Assembly (NCBI GenBank): GCA_030063045.1
Contig: JAQSEB010000031.1
Location: 2,728,001 to 2,792,000 of the forward strand
From: Pratylenchus scribneri
Taxonomy: Eukaryota > Nematoda > Chromadorea > Rhabditida > Pratylenchidae
Length of the DNA: 64,000 nt
Direction: 5' to 3'
The translations under genes were made by a program, and so were the position numbers. The notes below the pieces were generated by a model that saw only the letters and a list, made by a program, of their open reading frames with translations, was not told the origin of the DNA and did not search any database. Positions 1-10,685 of the stretch are shown piece by piece. Position 1 is the first letter of the stretch; each line of letters begins with the position of its first letter.

Positions 1-162
1 GAGTGAAGGAGGGTTGAGGCCAGGGTTTGAAACCGAATATTTCAAAACTGTTACAGTAAAATCGGCTGAATTTTTTTTGATTAAATTCCATTTTTCATTG
101 GCTATTCAAATTTTTTATTTCAGGAAAAAATATTCTCCAGGCTCTGAGATATGATTTTCGAA

Positions 163-180
163 ATTTAATTATAATTAAAT
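163..180. other. AT-only 18-bp palindrome at monomer tail (example)
   Basis: ATTTAATTATAATTAAAT is a perfect palindrome directly before the next monomer head, and just after the shorter TTTCGAAA palindrome. About half of subfamily I copies carry it. The others have ATTTATGTATAATTAAAT, in which symmetry is partly lost. Subfamily II has TTTTATTATAATTAAAT (imperfect) or TTAATTAA. AT-rich dyads able to extrude or bind minor-groove proteins are common in centromeric satellites (known); function here is not shown. Confidence 0.7.
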
Positions 181-181
181 A

Positions 182-361
182 GAGGGAAGGGTTTGGGTCC
201 AAGGTTTGAAACCGAATATTACAAAACTGTTACAGTAAAATCGGCTGAATTTTTTTTGATTAAATTCCATTTTTCATTGGCTATTCAAATCTTTTTATTT
301 CAGGAAAAAATCTTCTCCAGGCTCTGAGATATGATTTTCGAAATTTATGTATAATTAAATA
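182..361 (+). repeat. Reference subfamily I type B monomer (180 bp)
   Basis: The head is GAGGGAAGGGTTTGGGTCCAAGG, with three GGG runs, and it joins directly to the shared GGTTTGAAACC dyad. From the dyad onward the body matches type A apart from small variants (here TTACAAAACTG and ATCTTCTCC). Differences between A and B are concentrated in the first 25 bp or so, while the remaining 155 bp are nearly the same. That is unusual for a uniformly drifting repeat. Type B often alternates with type A, giving a dimer period near 362 bp. Confidence 0.95.
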
Positions 362-745
362 GAGTGAAGGAGGGTTGAGGCCAGGGTTTGAAACCGAATA
401 TTTCAAAACTGTTACAGTAAAATCGGCTGAATTTTTTTTGATTAAATTCCATTTTTCATTGGCTATTCAAATTTTTTATTTCAGGAAAAAATATTCTCCA
501 GGCTCTGAGATATGATTTTCGAAATTTAATTATAATTAAATAGAGGGAAGGGTTTGGGTCCAAGGTTTGAAACCGAATATTACAAAACTGTTACAGTAAA
601 ATCGGCTGAATTTTTTTTGATTAAATTCCATTTTTCATTGGCTATTCAAATCTTTTTATTTCAGGAAAAAATCTTCTCCAGGCTCTGAGATATGATTTTC
701 GAAATTTATGTATAATTAAATAGAGTGAAGGAGGGTTGAGGCCAG

Positions 746-756
746 GGTTTGAAACC
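746..756. other. Conserved 11-bp dyad box GGTTTGAAACC (example)
   Basis: GGTTT-G-AAACC is a perfect inverted repeat around a central G. It sits at the junction of the variable head and conserved body, and is kept in almost all A, B and B' heads and in both subfamilies. It usually extends to GGTTTGAAACCGAATATT. Exceptions are few and recur as haplotypes: GAAATCG (e.g. 4,733, 10,714, 12,526, 14,158), one 5-bp deletion just after the box near 33,890, and GAAACTG at 63,958. Conservation next to the most variable stretch suggests a protein-binding site comparable in role to a CENP-B box. The sequence does not match the CENP-B box, and the role is inference. Confidence 0.6.
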
Positions 757-832
757 GAATATTTCAAAACTGTTACAGTAAAATCGGCTGAATTTTTTTT
801 GATTAAATTCCATTTTTCATTGGCTATTCAAA

Positions 833-846
833 TCTTTTTATTTCAG
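833..846 (+). other. 3' splice-site-like element in each monomer (example)
   Basis: TCTTTTTATTTCAG followed by G resembles a eukaryotic 3' splice site (pyrimidine-rich tract, then CAG|G). Almost every subfamily I monomer carries it. Many subfamily II monomers have TTTCATG instead, which removes the AG; scattered I copies have TTTTAGG or TTTCAAG. No gene is present, so this is a sequence resemblance that could matter only if the array is transcribed on this strand. Confidence 0.4.
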
Positions 847-952
847 GAAAAAATATTCTCCAGGCTCTGAGATATGATTTTCGAAATTTATGTATAATTA
901 AATAGAGGGAAGGGTTTGGGTCCAAGGTTTGAAACCGAATATTTCAAAATTG

Positions 953-3900
953 TTACAGTAAAATCGGCTGAATTTTTTTTGATTAAATTCCATTTTTCAT
1001 TGGCTATTCAAATCTTTTTATTTCAGGAAAAAATATTCTCCAGGCTCTGAGATATGATTTTCGAAATTTAATTATAATTAAATAGAGGGAAGGGTTTGGG
1101 TCCAAGGTTTGAAACCGAATATTTCGAAATTGTTACAGTAAAATCGGCTGAATTTTTTTTGATTAAATTCCATTTTTCATTGGCTATTCAAATCTTTTTA
1201 TTTCAGGAAAAAATCTTCTCCAGGCTCTGAGATATGATTTTCGAAATTTATGTATAATTAAATAGAGTGAAGGAGGGTTGAGGCCAGGGTTTGAAACCGA
1301 ATATTTCTAAACTGTTACAGTAAAATCGGCTGAATTTTTTTTGATTAAATTCCATTTTTCATTGGCTATTCAAATCTTTTTATTTCAGGAAAAAATATTC
1401 TCCAGGCTCTGAGATATGATTTTCGAAATTTATGTATAATTAAATAGAGTGAAGGAGGGTTGAGGCCAGGGTTTGAAACCGAATATTTCAAAACTGTTAC
1501 AGTAAAATCGGCTGAATTTTTTTTGATTAAATTCCATTTTTCATTGGCTATTCAAATCTTTTTATATCAGGAAAAAATCTTCTCCAGGCTCTGAGATATG
1601 ATTTTCGAAATTTAATTATAATTAAATAGAGGGAAGGGTTTGGGTCCAAGGTTTGAAACCGAATATTTCAAAACTGTTACAGTAAAATCGGCTGAATTTT
1701 TTTTGATTAAATTCCATTTTTCATTGGCTATTCAAATCTTTTTATTTCAGGAAAAAATATTCTCCAGGCTCTGAGATATGATTTTCGAAATTTAATTATA
1801 ATTAAATAGAGGGAAGGGTTTGGGTCCAAGGTTTGAAACCGAATATTTCAAAATTGTTACAGTAAAATCGGCTGAATTTTTTTTGATTAAATTCCATTTT
1901 TCATTGGCTATTCAAATCTTTTTATTTCAGGAAAAAATATTCTCCAGGCTCTGAGATATGATTTTCGAAATTTATGTATAATTAAATAGAGTGAAGGAGG
2001 GTTGAGGCCAGGGTTTGAAACCGAATATTTCAAAACTGTTACAGTAAAATCGGCTGAATTTTTTTGATTAAATTCCATTTTTCATTGGCTATTCAAATCT
2101 TTTTATTTCAGGAAAAAATATTCTCCAGGCTCTGAGATATGATTTTCGAAATTTAATTATAATTAAATAGAGGGAAGGGTTTGGGTCCAAGGTTTGAAAC
2201 CGAATATTACAAAACTGTTACAGTAAAATCGGCTGAATTTTTTTTGATTAAATTCCATTTTTCATTGGCTATTCAAATCTTTTTATTTCAGGAAAAAATC
2301 TTCTCCAGGCTCTGAGATATGATTTTCGAAATTTATGTATAATTAAATAGAGTGAAGGAGGGTTGAGGCCAGGGTTTGAAACCGAATATTTCAAAACTGT
2401 TACAGTAAAATCGGCTGAATTTTTTTTGATTAAATTCCATTTTTCATTGGCTATTCAAATCTTTTTATTTCAGGAAAAAATATTCTCCAGGCTCTGAGAT
2501 ATGATTTTCGAAATTTATGTATAATTAAATAGAGTGAAGGAGGGTTGAGGCCAGGGTTTGAAACCGAATATTTCAAAACTGTTACAGTAAAATCGGCTGA
2601 ATTTTTTTTGATTAAATTCCATTTTTCATTGGCTATTCAAATCTTTTTATTTCAGGAAAAAATATTCTCCAGGCTCTGAGATATGATTTTCGAAATTTAA
2701 TTATAATTAAATAGAGGGAAGGGTTTGGGTCCAAGGTTTGAAACCGAATATTTCGAAATTGTTACAGTAAAATCGGCTGAATTTTTTTTGATTAAATTCC
2801 ATTTTTCATTGGCTATTCAAATCTTTTTATTTCAGGAAAAAATCTTCTCCAGGCTCTGAGATATGATTTTCGAAATTTATGTATAATTAAATAGAGTGAA
2901 GGAGGGTTGAGGCCAGGGTTTGAAACCGAATATTTCTAAACTGTTACAGTAAAATCGGCTGAATTTTTTTTGATTAAATTCCATTTTTCATTGGCTATTC
3001 AAATCTTTTTATTTCAGGAAAAAATATTCTCCAGGCTCTGAGATATGATTTTCGAAATTTATGTATAATTAAATAGAGTGAAGGAGGGTTGAGGCCAGGG
3101 TTTGAAACCGAATATTTCAAAACTGTTACAGTAAAATCGGCTGAATTTTTTTTGATTAAATTCCATTTTTCATTGGCTATTCAAATCTTTTTATATCAGG
3201 AAAAAATCTTCTCCAGGCTCTGAGATATGATTTTCGAAATTTAATTATAATTAAATAGAGGGAAGGGTTTGGGTCCAAGGTTTGAAACCGAATATTTCAA
3301 AACTGTTACAGTAAAATCGGCTGAATTTTTTTTGATTAAATTCCATTTTTCATTGGCTATTCAAATCTTTTTATTTCAGGAAAAAATATTCTCCAGGCTC
3401 TGAGATATGATTTTCGAAATTTAATTATAATTAAATAGAGGGAAGGGTTTGGGTCCAAGGTTTGAAACCGAATATTTCAAAATTGTTACAGTAAAATCGG
3501 CTGAATTTTTTTTGATTAAATTCCATTTTTCATTGGCTATTCAAATCTTTTTATTTCAGGAAAAAATATTCTCCAGGCTCTGAGATATGATTTTCGAAAT
3601 TTATGTATAATTAAATAGAGTGAAGGAGGGTTGAGGCCAGGGTTTGAAACCGAATATTTCAAAACTGTTACAGTAAAATCGGCTGAATTTTTTTGATTAA
3701 ATTCCATTTTTCATTGGCTATTCAAATCTTTTTATTTCAGGAAAAAATATTCTCCAGGCTCTGAGATATGATTTTCGAAATTTAATTATAATTAAATAGA
3801 GGGAAGGGTTTGGGTCCAAGGTTTGAAACCGAATATTACAAAACTGTTACAGTAAAATCGGCTGAATTTTTTTTGATTAAATTCCATTTTTCATTGGCTA

Positions 3901-4233
3901 TTCAAATCTTTTTATTTCAGGAAAAAATCTTCTCCAGGCTCTGAGATATGATTTTCGAAATTTATGTATAATTAAATAGAGTGAAGGAGGGTTGAGGCCA
4001 GGGTTTGAAACCGAATATTTCAAAACTGTTACAGTAAAATCGGCTGAATTTTTTTTGATTAAATTCCATTTTTCATTGGCTATTCAAATCTTTTTATTTC
4101 AGGAAAAAATATTCTCCAGGCTCTGAGATATGATTTTCGAAATTTATGTATAATTAAATAGAGTGAAGGAGGGTTGAGGCCAGGGTTTGAAACCGAATAT
4201 TTCAAAACTGTTACAGTAAAATCGGCTGAATTT
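953..4233 (+). repeat. 9-monomer HOR, 1,629 bp, two tandem copies
   Basis: Rare markers recur at a fixed offset of 1,629 bp: TTCGAAATTG (about 1,124 and 2,753), TTCTAAACTG in a type A copy (about 1,306 and 2,935), TTTATATCAG (about 1,562 and 3,191) and a T7 tract (2,057 and 3,686). Monomer order and lengths also agree (heads 1085/2714, 1265/2894, 1447/3076, 1629/3258, 1809/3438, 1989/3618, 2170/3799, 2350/3979). Left of about 953 the heads differ (B against A). At 4,234 the T-tract changes to TTTATTTT, which ends the match. No differences were noticed between the two copies at diagnostic sites, so the duplication is probably recent. Confidence 0.88.
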
Positions 4234-5790
4234 ATTTTGATTAAATTCCATTTTTCATTGGCTATTCAAATCTTTTTATTTCAGGAAAAAATATTCTCCA
4301 GGCTCTGAGATATGATTTTCGAAATTTAATTATAATTAAATAGAGGGAAGGGTTTGGGTCCAAGGTTTGAAACCGAATATTACAAAACTGTTACAGTAAA
4401 ATCGGCTGAATTTTTTTTGATTAAATTCCATTTTTCATTGGCTATTCAAATCTTTTTATTTCAGGAAAAAATATTCTCCAGGCTCTGAGATATGATTTTC
4501 GAAATTTATGTATAATTAAATAGAGTGAAGGAGGGTTGAGGCCAGGGTTTGAAACCGAATATTTCAAAACTGTTACAGTAAAATCGGCTGAATTTATTTT
4601 GATTAAATTCCATTTTTCATTGGCTATTCAAATCTTTTTATTTCAGGAAAAAATCTTCTCCAGGCTCTGAGATATGATTTTCGAAATTTATGTATAATTA
4701 AATAGAGGGAAGGAGGGTTGAGGCCAGGGTTTGAAATCGAATATTTCTAAACTGTTACAGTAAAATCGGCTGAATTTATTTTGATTAAATTCCATTTTTC
4801 ATTGGCTATTCAAATCCTTTTATTTCAGGAAAAAATCTTCTCCAGGCTCTGAGATATGATTTTCGAAATTTATGTATAATTAAATAGAGTGAAGGAGGGT
4901 TGAGGCCAGGGTTTGAAACCGAATATTTCAAAACTGTTACAGTAAAATCGGCTGAATTTTTTTGATTAAATTCCATTTTTCATTGGCTATTCAAATCTTT
5001 TTATTTCAGGAAAAAATATTCTCCAGGCTGTGAGATATGATTTTCGAAATTTAATTATAATTAAATAGAGGGAAGGGTTTGGGTCCAAGGTTTGAAACCG
5101 AATATTACAAAACTGTTACAGTAAAATCGGCTGAATTTTTTTTGATTAAATTCCATTTTTCATTGGCTATTCAAATCTTTTTATTTCAGGAAAAAATCTT
5201 CTCCAGGCTCTGAGATATGATTTTCGAAATTTAATTATAATTAAATAGAGGGAAGGGTTTGGGTCCAAGGTTTGAAACCGAATATTTCAAAATTGTTACA
5301 GTAAAATCGGCTGAATTTTTTTGATTAAATTCCATTTTTCATTGGCTATTCAAATCTTTTTATTTCAGGAAAAAATATTCTCCAGGCTCTGAGATATGAT
5401 TTTCGAAATTTATGTATAATTAAATAGAGTGAAGGAGGGTTGAGGCCAGGGTTTGAAACCGAATATTTCAAAACTGTTACAGTAAAATCGGCTGAATTTT
5501 TTTTGATTAAATTCCATTTTTCATTGGCTATTCAAATCTTTTTATTTCAGGAAAAAATATTCTCCAGGCTCTGAGATATGATTTTCGAAATTTATGTATA
5601 ATTAAATAGAGTGAAGGAGGGTTGAGGCCAGGGTTTGAAACCGAATATTTCAAAACTGTTACAGTAAAATCGGCTGAATTTTTTTTGATTAAATTCCATT
5701 TTTCATTGGCTATTCAAATCTTTTTATTTCAGGAAAAAATATTCTCCAGGCTCTGAGATATGATTTTCGAAATTTATGTATAATTAAATA

Positions 5791-5972
5791 GAGTGAAGGA
5801 GGGTTGAGGCCAGGGTTTGAAACCGAATATTTCAAAACTGTTACAATAAAATCGGCTGAATTTTTTTTGATTAAATTCCATTTTTCATTGGCTATTCAAA
5901 TCTTTTTATTTCAGGAAAAAATCTTCTCGAGGTGCTGAGATATGATTTTCGAAATTTATGTATAATTAAATA
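5791..5972 (+). repeat. Subfamily I monomer with subfamily II-like alleles
   Basis: This type A copy has ACAATAAAATCGG and CTCGAGGTGCTGAG, both hallmarks of subfamily II, while keeping CGGCTGAA, CATTGGCTATTC and TTTCAGG of subfamily I. It lies about 32 kb from the first subfamily II sequence. A second copy with the same combination starts at 7,241. It could be a remnant of conversion by a II copy or an ancestral intermediate. Confidence 0.85.
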
Positions 5973-7240
5973 GAGTGAAGGAGGGTTGAGGCCAGGGTTT
6001 GAAACCGAATATTTCAAAACTGTTACAGTAAAATCGGCTGAATTTTTTTTGATTAAATTCCATTTTTCATTGGCTATTCAAATCTTTTTATTTCAGGAAA
6101 AAATATTCTCCAGGCTCTGAGATATGATTTTCGAAATTTATGTATAATTAAATAGAGTGAAGGAGGGTTGAGGCCAGGGTTTGAAACCGAATATTTCAAA
6201 ACTGTTACAGTAAAATCGGCTGAATTTTTTTTGATTAAATTCCATTTTTCATTGGCTATTCAAATCTTTTTATTTCAGGAAAAAATCTTCTCCAGGCTCT
6301 GAGATATGATTTTCGAAATTTAATTATAATTAAATAGAGGGAAGGGTTTGGGTACAAGGTTTGAAACCGAATATTTCAAAATTGTTACAGTAAAATCGGC
6401 TGAATTTTTTTTGCTTAAATTCCATTTTTCATTGGCTATTCAAATCTTTTTATTTCAGGAAAAAATCTTCTCCAGGCTCTGAGATATGATTTTCGAAATT
6501 TATGTATAATTAAATAGAGGGAAGGAGGGTTGAGGCCAGGGTTTGAAATCGAATATTTCTAAACTGTTACAGTAAAATCGGCTGAATTTTTTTGATTAAA
6601 TTCCATTTTTCATTGGCTATTCAAATCTTTTTATTTCAGGAAAAAATATTCTCCAGGCTGTGAGATATGATTTTCGAAATTTAATTATAATTAAATAGAG
6701 GGAAGGGTTTGGGTCCAAGGTTTGAAACCGAATATTACAAAACTGTTACAGTAAAATCGGCTGAATTTTTTTGATTAAATTCCATTTTTCATTGGCTATT
6801 CAAATCCTTTTATTTCAGGAAAAAATCTTCTCCAGGCTCTGAGATATGATTTTCGAAATTTATGTATAATTAAATAGAGGGAAGGAGGGTTGAGGCCAGG
6901 GTTTGAAATCGAATATTTCTAAACTGTTACAGTAAAATCGGCTGAATTTTTTTTGATTAAATTCCATTTTTCATTGGCTATTCAAATCCTTTTATTTCAG
7001 GAAAAAATCTTCTCCAGGCTCTGAAATATGATTTTCGAAATTTATGTATAATTAAATAGAGTGAAGGAGGGTTGAGGCCAGGGTTTGAAACCGAATATTT
7101 CAAAACTGTTACAGTAAAATCGGCTGAATTTTTTTTGATTAAATTCCATTTTTCATTGGCTATTCAAATCTTTTTATTTCAGGAAAAAATATTCTCCAGG
7201 CTCTGAGATATGATTTTCGAAATTTATGTATAATTAAATA

Positions 7241-7422
7241 GAGTGAAGGAGGGTTGAGGCCAGGGTTTGAAACCGAATATTTCAAAACTGTTACAATAAA
7301 ATCGGCTGAATTTTTTTTGATTAAATTCCATTTTTCATTGGCTATTCAAATCTTTTTATTTCAGGAAAAAATCTTCTCGAGGTGCTGAGATATGATTTTC
7401 GAAATTTATGTATAATTAAATA
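7241..7422 (+). repeat. Second monomer with subfamily II-like alleles
   Basis: It carries the same ACAATAAAATCGG plus CTCGAGGTGCTGAG pair as the copy starting at 5,791, exactly 1,450 bp (8 monomers) downstream. Its flanking copies are ordinary type A subfamily I. The shared double marker and whole-monomer offset suggest that one event was then duplicated with neighbours. Confidence 0.85.
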
Positions 7423-8330
7423 GAGTGAAGGAGGGTTGAGGCCAGGGTTTGAAACCGAATATTTCAAAACTGTTACAGTAAAATCGGCTGAATTTTTTTT
7501 GATTAAATTCCATTTTTCATTGGCTATTCAAATCTTTTTATTTCAGGAAAAAATATTCTCCAGGCTCTGAGATATGATTTTCGAAATTTATGTATAATTA
7601 AATAGAGTGAAGGAGGGTTGAGGCCAGGGTTTGAAACCGAATATTTCAAAACTGTTACAGTAAAATCGGCTGAATTTTTTTTGATTAAATTCCATTTTTC
7701 ATTGGCTATTCAAATCTTTTTATTTCAGGAAAAAATATTCTCCAGGCTCTGAGATATGATTTTCGAAATTTATGTATAATTAAATAGAGTGAAGGAGGGT
7801 TGAGGCCAGGGTTTGAAACCGAATATTTCAAAACTGTTACAGTAAAATCGGCTGAATTTTTTTTGATTAAATTCCATTTTTCATTGGCTATTCAAATCTT
7901 TTTATATCAGGAAAAAATCTTCTCCAGGCTCTGAGATATGATTTTCGAAATTTAATTATAATTAAATAGAGGGAAGGTTTTGGGTCCAAGGTTTGAAACC
8001 GAATATTTCAAAACTGTTACAGTAAAATCGGCTGAATTTTTTTTGATTAAATTCCATTTTTCATTGGCTATTCAAATCTTTTTATTTCAGGAAAAAATAT
8101 TCTCCAGGCTGTGAGATATGATTTTCGAAATTTATGTATAATTAAATAGAGTGAAGGAGGGTTGAGGCCAGGGTTTGAAACCGAATATTTCAAAACTGTT
8201 ACAGTAAAATCGGCTGAATTTTTTTTGATTAAATTCCATTTTTCATTGGCTATTCAAATCTTTTTATTTCAGGAAAAAATATTCTCCAGGCTCTGAGATA
8301 TGATTTTCGAAATTTAATTATAATTAAATA

Positions 8331-8510
8331 GAGTGAAGGGTTTGGGTCCAAGGTTTGAAACCGAATATTACAAAACTGTTACAGTAAAATCGGCTGAATT
8401 TTTTTTGATTAAATTCCATTTTTCATTGGCTATTCAAATCTTTTTATTTCAGGAAAAAATCTTCTCCAGGCTCTGAGATATGATTTTCGAAATTTATGTA
8501 TAATTAAATA
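8331..8510 (+). repeat. Chimeric B' monomer (A start joined to B head)
   Basis: The head reads GAGTGAAGGGTTTGGGTCC: the first bases (GAGTGAAGG) are type A and the rest is type B. This is the first such copy noticed. The form becomes common from about 9,057 to 16,500 and recurs at 18-19, 24-26 and 28-32 kb. It is 180 bp long. The junction is within a segment shared by both heads, as expected of exchange between A and B copies in register. Confidence 0.88.
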
Positions 8511-8692
8511 GAGGGAAGGAGGGTTGAGGCCAGGGTTTGAAATCGAATATTTCTAAACTGTTACAGTAAAATCGGCTGAATTTATTTTGATTAAATTCCA
8601 TTTTTCATTGGCTATTCAAATCCTTTTATTTCAGGAAAAAATCTTCTCCAGGCTCTGAGATATGATTTTCGAAATTTATGTATAATTAAATA
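8511..8692 (+). repeat. Reciprocal chimeric A' monomer
   Basis: The head reads GAGGGAAGGAGGGTTGAGG, with a type B start followed by type A, the reciprocal of the B' copy directly upstream. It also carries GAAATCG instead of GAAACCG, which breaks the conserved dyad, and TTCTAAACTG. The same A' haplotype occurs near 4,705, 6,520, 6,880, 9,600 and 14,130, so it was spread by duplication. Length is 182 bp. Confidence 0.85.
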
Positions 8693-10685
8693 GAGTGAAG
8701 GAGGGTTGAGGCCAGGGTTTGAAACCGAATATTACAAAACTGTTACAGTAAAATCGGCTGAATTTATTTTGATTAAATTCCATTTTTCATTGGCTATTCA
8801 AATCCTTTTATTTCAGGAAAAAATCTTCTCCAGGCTCTGAAATATGATTTTCGAAATTTATGTATAATTAAATAGAGTGAAGGAGGGTTGAGGCCAGGGT
8901 TTGAAACCGAATATTTCAAAACTGTTACAGTAAAATCGGCTGAATTTTTTTTGTTTAAATTCCATTTTTCATTGGCTATTCAAATCTTTTTATTTCAGGA
9001 AAAAATATTCTCCAGGCTCTGAGATATGATTTTCGAAATTTATGTATAATTAAATAGAGTGAAGGGTTTGGGTCCAAGGTTTGAAACCGAATATTACAAA
9101 ACTGTTACAGTAAAATCGGCTGAATTTTTTTTGATTAAATTCCATTTTTCATTGGCTATTCAAATCCTTTTATTTCAGGAAAAAATCTTCTCCAGGCTCT
9201 GAAATATGATTTTCGAAATTTATGTATAATTAAATAGAGTGAAGGAGGGTTGAGGCCAGGGTTTGAAACCGAATATTTCAAAACTGTTACAGTAAAATCG
9301 GCTGAATTTTTTTTGATTAAATTCCATTTTTCATTGGCTATTCAAATCTTTTTATTTCAGGAAAAAATATTCTCCAGGCTCTGAGATATGATTTTCGAAA
9401 TTTATGTATAATTAAATAGAGTGAAGGGTTTGGGTCCAAGGTTTGAAACCGAATATTACAAAACTGTTACAGTAAAATCGGCTGAATTTTTTTTGATTAA
9501 ATTCCATTTTTCATTGGCTATTCAAATCCTTTTATTTCAGGAAAAAATCTTCTCCAGGCTCTGAGATATGATTTTCGAAATTTATGTATAATTAAATAGA
9601 GGGAAGGAGGGTTGAGGCCAGGGTTTGAAATCGAATATTTCTAAACTGTTACAGTAAAATCGGCTGAATTTTTTTGATTAAATTCCATTTTTCATTGGCT
9701 ATTCAAATCTTTTTATTTCAGGAAAAAATATTCTCCAGGCTGTGAGATATGATTTTCGAAATTTATGTATAATTAAATAGAGTGAAGGAGGGTTGAGGCC
9801 AGGGTTTGAAACCGAATATTTCAAAACTGTTACAGTAAAATCGGCTGAATTTTTTTTGATTAAATTCCATTTTTCATTGGCTATTCAAATCTTTTTATTT
9901 CAGGAAAAAATATTCTCCAGGCTCTGAGATATGATTTTCGAAATTTATGTATAATTAAATAGAGTGAAGGGTTTGGGTCCAAGGTTTGAAACCGAATATT
10001 ACAAAACTGTTACAGTAAAATCGGCTGAATTTTTTTTGATTAAATTCCATTTTTCATTGGCTATTCAAATCCTTTTATTTCAGGAAAAAATCTTCTCCAG
10101 GCTCTGAAATATGATTTTCGAAATTTATGTATAATTAAATAGAGTGAAGGAGGGTTGAGGCCAGGGTTTGAAACCGAATATTTCAAAACTGTTACAGTAA
10201 AATCGGCTGAATTTATTTTGATTAAATTCCATTTTTCATTGGCTATTCAAATCTTTTTATTTCAGGAAAAAATATTCTCCAGGCTCTGAGATATGATTTT
10301 CGAAATTTATGTATAATTAAATAGAGTGAAGGAGGGTTGAGGCCAGGGTTTGAAACCGAATATTTCAAAACTGTTACAGTAAAATCGGCTGAATTTTTTT
10401 TGATTAAATTCCATTTTTCATTGGCTATTCAAATCTTTTTATTTCAGGAAAAAATATTCTCCAGGCTCTGAGATATGATTTTCGAAATTTATGTATAATT
10501 AAATAGAGTGAAGGGTTTGGGTCCAAGGTTTGAAACCGAATATTACAAAACTGTTACAGTAAAATCGGCTGAATTTTTTTTGATTAAATTCCATTTTTCA
10601 TTGGCTATTCAAATCCTTTTATTTCAGGAAAAAATCTTCTCCAGGCTCTGAAATATGATTTTCGAAATTTATGTATAATTAAATA

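Larger units (their letters stand above)
1..722 (+). repeat. A-B dimer duplicated in tandem (361 bp x 2)
   Basis: Copies 1-361 and 362-722 look identical, each an A monomer (with the rare AAATTTTTTATTTC form and AATTATA tail) followed by a B monomer (TTACAAAACTG, ATCTTCTCC, TTATGTATA tail). The shared rare one-base-shorter ATTTTTTATTT tract in both A copies shows that the dimer, not the monomer, was the unit copied. The event looks recent. Confidence 0.85.
723..904 (+). repeat. Reference subfamily I type A monomer (182 bp)
   Basis: This is a representative full type A copy. Local layout: head GAGTGAAGGAGGGTTGAGG at 1-19; dyad GGTTTGAAACC at 24-34; ACAGTAAAATCGG at 53-65; T8 at 71-78; T5 at 91-95 and 113-117; TTTCAGG at 119-125; A6 at 126-131; CTCCAGGCTCTGAG at 136-149; TTTCGAAA at 157-164; AT-rich tail at 165-182. 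Type A heads are two bases longer than type B heads, which explains most of the 182 versus 180 bp spacing. The phase chosen here (start at GAG) is arbitrary. Confidence 0.95.

Noticed and set aside
746..770. CENP-B box
   Set aside because: The reverse strand has TTCGGTTTCAAACC, which shares TTCG but lacks the required A and CGGG core at the expected positions. Other TTCG sites (TTCGAAATTT) also fail.
722..904. TATA box and transcription start at the monomer tail (TATAATTAAATA)
   Set aside because: The tail is AT-only and TATA-like strings are expected by chance; there is no initiator or downstream gene to support a promoter.
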